Below, in pieces: positions 61,150-64,000 of a stretch of DNA of 64,000 nt; within the stretch, counting starts at the first letter, position 1, and every line of letters starts with the position of its first letter. This stretch comes from Chenopodium formosanum (taxonomy: Eukaryota; Streptophyta; Magnoliopsida; Caryophyllales; Amaranthaceae): contig CM044877.1 in the NCBI GenBank assembly GCA_024500155.1, positions 16,497,501 through 16,561,500 of the forward strand, given 5' to 3'. The notes beneath the pieces are model-generated. The model saw only the letters and a program-made list of their open reading frames with translations, searched no databases and was not told the origin of the DNA. A program made the translations under genes and the position numbers.

Positions 61150-63040
61150 TCACATTATCTTTAAGAAAATGATGTCTAATGTGGATATACTTAACCTTAG
61201 AGTGTTGCACTGGGTTTTCGATATACATATAGCACTGGTATTGTCACAATAAATTGGAACACGTTCAAATTTTAGACCAAAATCACGTATTTGTTGTTTC
61301 ATCCACAACATTTGTGAGCAACATGTAGTTGTGACTACATATTCAGCTTCTGCTATGGATAAAGCAATTGCATTTTGCTTCTTGAAACCCCAAGAGACTA
61401 GACAAGGTCCAAGGAATTGAGTCATACCTGAACTGCTCTTCCTGTAGACTAAATCACCTGCATAGTCGGCATTAGTGTATCCTACCAAATCAATTGACTC
61501 ACTTCTAGGGTAGTAGAGGCATAAGTCATCAGTTCCTTTCAGGTATCTCAGTATTATTTTTACCACTTTTAAATGGGATTCCTTTAGATTTTCTTAGAAC
61601 CTCGCACGTAGTCATACACTGAAGTCATACACTGAACGATATATCAGGTTTACTAGCAGTTAAATAAAATAAAGAAACTATCATGCCTTGATACATAGTT
61701 TGATCTATGCAAGTTCCAGCTAAGCCTTCATCCAGCCTGATGTTAGTTCCCATAGGTGATCTAATAGTCTTGAAACTTTCTATTTGGTATTTCTTCAAGA
61801 GTTCCTTTACATATTTTTGTTGATGAATCATTATCCCTTTCTCGCTTTGCTTGATTTGCAGATCAAGAAAGAAATTCAATTCCCCCATCATACTCATTTC
61901 GAACTCCTCACTCATAAGGTCAGCAAAATACTTTACATATATATTTGGTATTTTTTCAAGAGTTCCTTTACATATTTTTGTTGATGAATCATTATCCCTT
62001 TCTAGACCAAGAAAGAAATTCAATTCCCCCATCATACTCATTTTGAACTCCTCACTCATAAGGCCAGCAAAATATTTACACAAAGTTTCATTAGTTGCAC
62101 CAAAGATAATATCATCGACGTAAATTTGTACACCAAAATGTCACTTCCTTTAGATTTCAAAAACAATGTTTTATCAATCTTTCTACGTTTAAAATCATTA
62201 TCTAACAAGAACTTGACAATCTCTCGCACCATGCTCTAGGTGCTTGCTTTAGCCTACAAAGAGCTTTATCAAGCTTAGAAACATATTTCGAGAATTAAAT
62301 CCATTAACAAATGCACATTTGATGTCCATCTAGTACAAATTAAAACCCAAAAAGGCAGAAAAAGCAACAACAATGCATATAGCTTCTAACCTGGCAACTA
62401 GTGCAAACGTCTCATCAAAGTCTATGCCTTCTTGTTGGTTGTACCCCTTGAAAACCAATCTAGCCTTGTTTCTTACAATGATTATTCCATGTTCATCAAG
62501 ATTGTTCCTATACACCCATTTAGCCCGATGACTTTCTGATATTCCGGTCTAGAAACCAGGTGCCAGACTTTGTTTCTTTCAAATTCATTCAACTCTGCTT
62601 ATATTGCAATGGTCCAGTCTACATCTTGTAAGGCTTCATTATAATTCTTTGGTGCCATTGTGGAGAGGAACAAGAAGAATGCACAGAATTTTCTCATCAA
62701 TTGGGAACGAGTCTGAGTTCCTTTCGCAATGTCACTCATGATCAAGCCCACTAGGTGGGTTTTTTGGTGTTTCCAATGCTTTGGGGTAAAGTCTCTTGTT
62801 GGATACAGTTTTTCCAGTTTAGCATTATTATCTTCCACCTATTGATCTAATGGTTCTGGGTTCTCAGGCTCTTGATGTTCCTGTTGAGGAACTTTTCAGC
62901 TGCTACAGGATTATCAGCTACTGGTTCCTCATGTCGCTGCTTTATGGATGTTGCTACTGGTTCCTTATGTTGCTGCTTTATAGATGTTGATGACTCTTCA
63001 TCTGGTTCATACTTTTAAGGGAAATTCTCTTTAGTGAACT
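61150..63040 (-). pseudogene. Copia polyprotein remnant (linker, reverse transcriptase, RNase H), SIRE-like
   Basis: Read right to left: an IN-RT linker with a tandem IKQQHKEPVATS/IKQRHEEPVA duplication (62885-62990), a segment with NYNEALQDVDWTIA (62600-62660), the RT start (NKARLVFKGYNQQEGIDFDE, 62400-62470), the catalytic YVDD motif (62108-62122), GELNFFLGL, YVKELLKKY, then RNase H with YAGDLVYRKSSSG and ALSIAEAEYV (61310-61490). These are hallmark Ty1/copia RT and RNase H motifs; together they would copy the element's RNA in virus-like particles. It is defective: a stop after FNLY near 62330, a deletion in the palm region, frameshifts near 62230 and 61600, and a 162-bp RT duplication. Gag and integrase are right of the window, beyond the foldback insertion. 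Confidence 0.9.
61788..62111 (-). repeat. 162-bp (54-codon) tandem duplication inside the RT
   Basis: GTTCCTTTACATATTTTTGT occurs at 61801 and 61963, and GAAATTCAATTCCCCCATC also twice, 162 bases apart. The unit is a multiple of three, so the frame continues, but the RT core is duplicated with a further small deletion in the right copy. Confidence 0.8.
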
Positions 63041-63061
63041 CCAAATTTTTAATTTTCTAAG

Positions 63062-63226
63062 TGGTAAATTTTTTTAAAATTTATTATCAATGGTTAATTA
63101 TCTTTAATAATTCATTGATAACATTAATGATATAATTAACTGATTCCTTAACAATGATTAGCTTTTAAAATTAAAATAAAAAATCAAAATGACTAAGAAG
63201 CCTCTAATTACTACCCTTAACCATTT

Positions 63227-63267
<41 letters not shown>

Positions 63268-64000
63268 ACAAAAAAAAATTATAAACCCAAACTCCTCCCT
63301 GACCCCCTAACCACCGGCAGCCCTCTCCTTGCCAGCGTCCAGGCACCCACCTCCCGGTCGAATACGCCCGTCCTTCCCCACCCCAGTCGGCAACGTAGCC
63401 TCCCTCTCCCCTACCTAAAACCACCAGAATACCCAAACAGAAACCCCAAAATCCCCAACCCGAAACCTCTTAAAAAAAACCCTCCTCCACCATTTTAAAC
63501 TCCAAATCAAGCCCTCCCACACCCTCAAAACTTCGTCACCTAGGGTTTGGAGGGTAGGAAAAGTCCGAATTTGGGGTTTAACGTGGTAGGGGAGGGTTTA
63601 TTAAGGTTTCAGGTTGGGTTTTTGGGGTTTCGGGTGGTGGGTTTAATGGGTAAGGTGAGGGAAAGGGAGAAAGGAGGGGCCGAGGATGGGTCACGGGCGC
63701 GGGAAAAGGTCATCTGGGCGTCAGAGGAAGTGAGGGCGAGCTGGGCTGTCGGAATGGTCGGGCGCTTGGCCGGCGGCAGAGGGAGGAGCTGGTGCTAGCT
63801 AGGTGGGGTAAGGGAGGAGTTTGGTTTTTTTTTTATTTTAAAAAAAATTATTTAAATAATTTTAATTATAAGGTTAGATTAGTCAATAGTGTTGCAATTA
63901 ACTAGGGTTAGCCAAATAATTACATAAAATCATCAATAATGTTACCAATGCATTAGTAAAGCTAATTACCATTGATAATAAATTTTTAAAAAGTTCACCA
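63062..64000. mobile_element. Foldback MULE-like element inserted in copia pol, reaching the window edge
   Basis: The left end TGGTAAATTTTTTTAAAA and the right end read inward TGGTGAACTTTTTAAAAA both continue with ATTTATTATCAATGG, then (T)GATAACATTAATGAT-like text. The inverted match resumes in the GC-rich interior (CCAAACTCCTCCCT on the left, its complement at 63800-63815). The core (63280-63790) is G/C-rich, unlike the surroundings, and may hold captured gene sequence. A poly-A run of about 32 lies at 63233-63264. Confidence 0.65.
63547..63798 (+). other. GC-rich open frame in the foldback core
   Basis: An 83-codon frame rich in Gly, Arg and Val (for example GLMGKVREREKGGAEDG). Its composition follows the GC-rich core and there is no domain I recognise. 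It could be captured exon sequence or chance. Confidence 0.2.

Overview
The window is repeat-rich, AT-rich nuclear DNA from a flowering plant, most likely a eudicot. The evidence is a plant-style oligosaccharyltransferase gene, FAR1-type and CYP71-type gene remnants, GT-AG introns, and plant LTR retrotransposon, CACTA, MULE, hAT, Helitron, Tourist and Stowaway families. The species cannot be named from the sequence. There is no sign of bacterial or organellar DNA.

Only one protein gene looks intact: a single-exon OSTC-like subunit of the ER oligosaccharyltransferase at 30862-31395 (-). The other gene-like pieces are broken: a protein with two SUMO/Rad60-like folds (about 7.9-8.9 kb), a FAR1-related/MULE transposase gene (10.9-13.8 kb, -), a CYP71-like P450 exon (41.7 kb), MULE/FAR1-like N-terminal fragments (48.7 and 53.6 kb), and a decayed SIRE-like copia polyprotein with a 3' extra ORF (59.3-63.0 kb, -).

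Layout. 0-3.15 kb: the 5' LTR of a minus-strand Tat/Ogre-like gypsy element with a tRNA-Arg primer site, apparently inserted in a plus-strand relative, so that two LTR parts face each other as an inverted repeat. 3.7-4.3 kb: degenerate telomere-like DNA. 6.0-7.8 kb and 9.6-10.3 kb: non-autonomous CACTA-like elements with target duplications. 14.0-14.8 kb: a MULE MITE. 16.0-23.2 kb: a nest of a solo LTR holding a hAT element, a CACTA-like element with GCGACCGTT subterminal repeats, a gypsy solo LTR inside that, and a second CACTA element. 23.2-26.7 kb: Helitron ends, minisatellite-bearing foldback elements and a Stowaway MITE. 26.8-31.5 kb: a probable solo LTR, an unassigned exon-like ORF and the OSTC-like gene. 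31.7-39.5 kb: a 7.8-kb LTR element with short LTRs and no gag-pol, carrying two nested solo LTRs and a dispersed series of small hairpins with a TTCTG-type loop. 39.6-41.4 kb: two foldback elements. 42.5-48.6 kb: an LTR-like region, microsatellites including about 212 TTG triplets, and a 5'-truncated gypsy LTR. 49.3-50.2 kb: a CACTA end. 50.2-53.0 kb: a copia-type LTR and GA-rich tandem repeats. 53.3-55.5 kb: a MULE-like element filled by an AACAAGTAACCCCT minisatellite. 55.7 kb: a Cassandra-type solo LTR with a 5S rRNA segment. 57.1-58.3 kb: a MULE with a nested hAT-like MITE. 58.3-64 kb: the copia element, interrupted by a Tourist MITE and by a foldback MULE that ends at the window edge.

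The most unusual signal is the hairpin series in the non-coding LTR element at 31.7-39.5 kb. Next are two distant foldback elements that share one minisatellite, the giant TTG tract at the broken edge of an LTR, and a possible pol III promoter inside a hAT element. Every boundary was read by eye. Family names rest on terminal motifs, target duplications and remembered protein motifs, not on searches.
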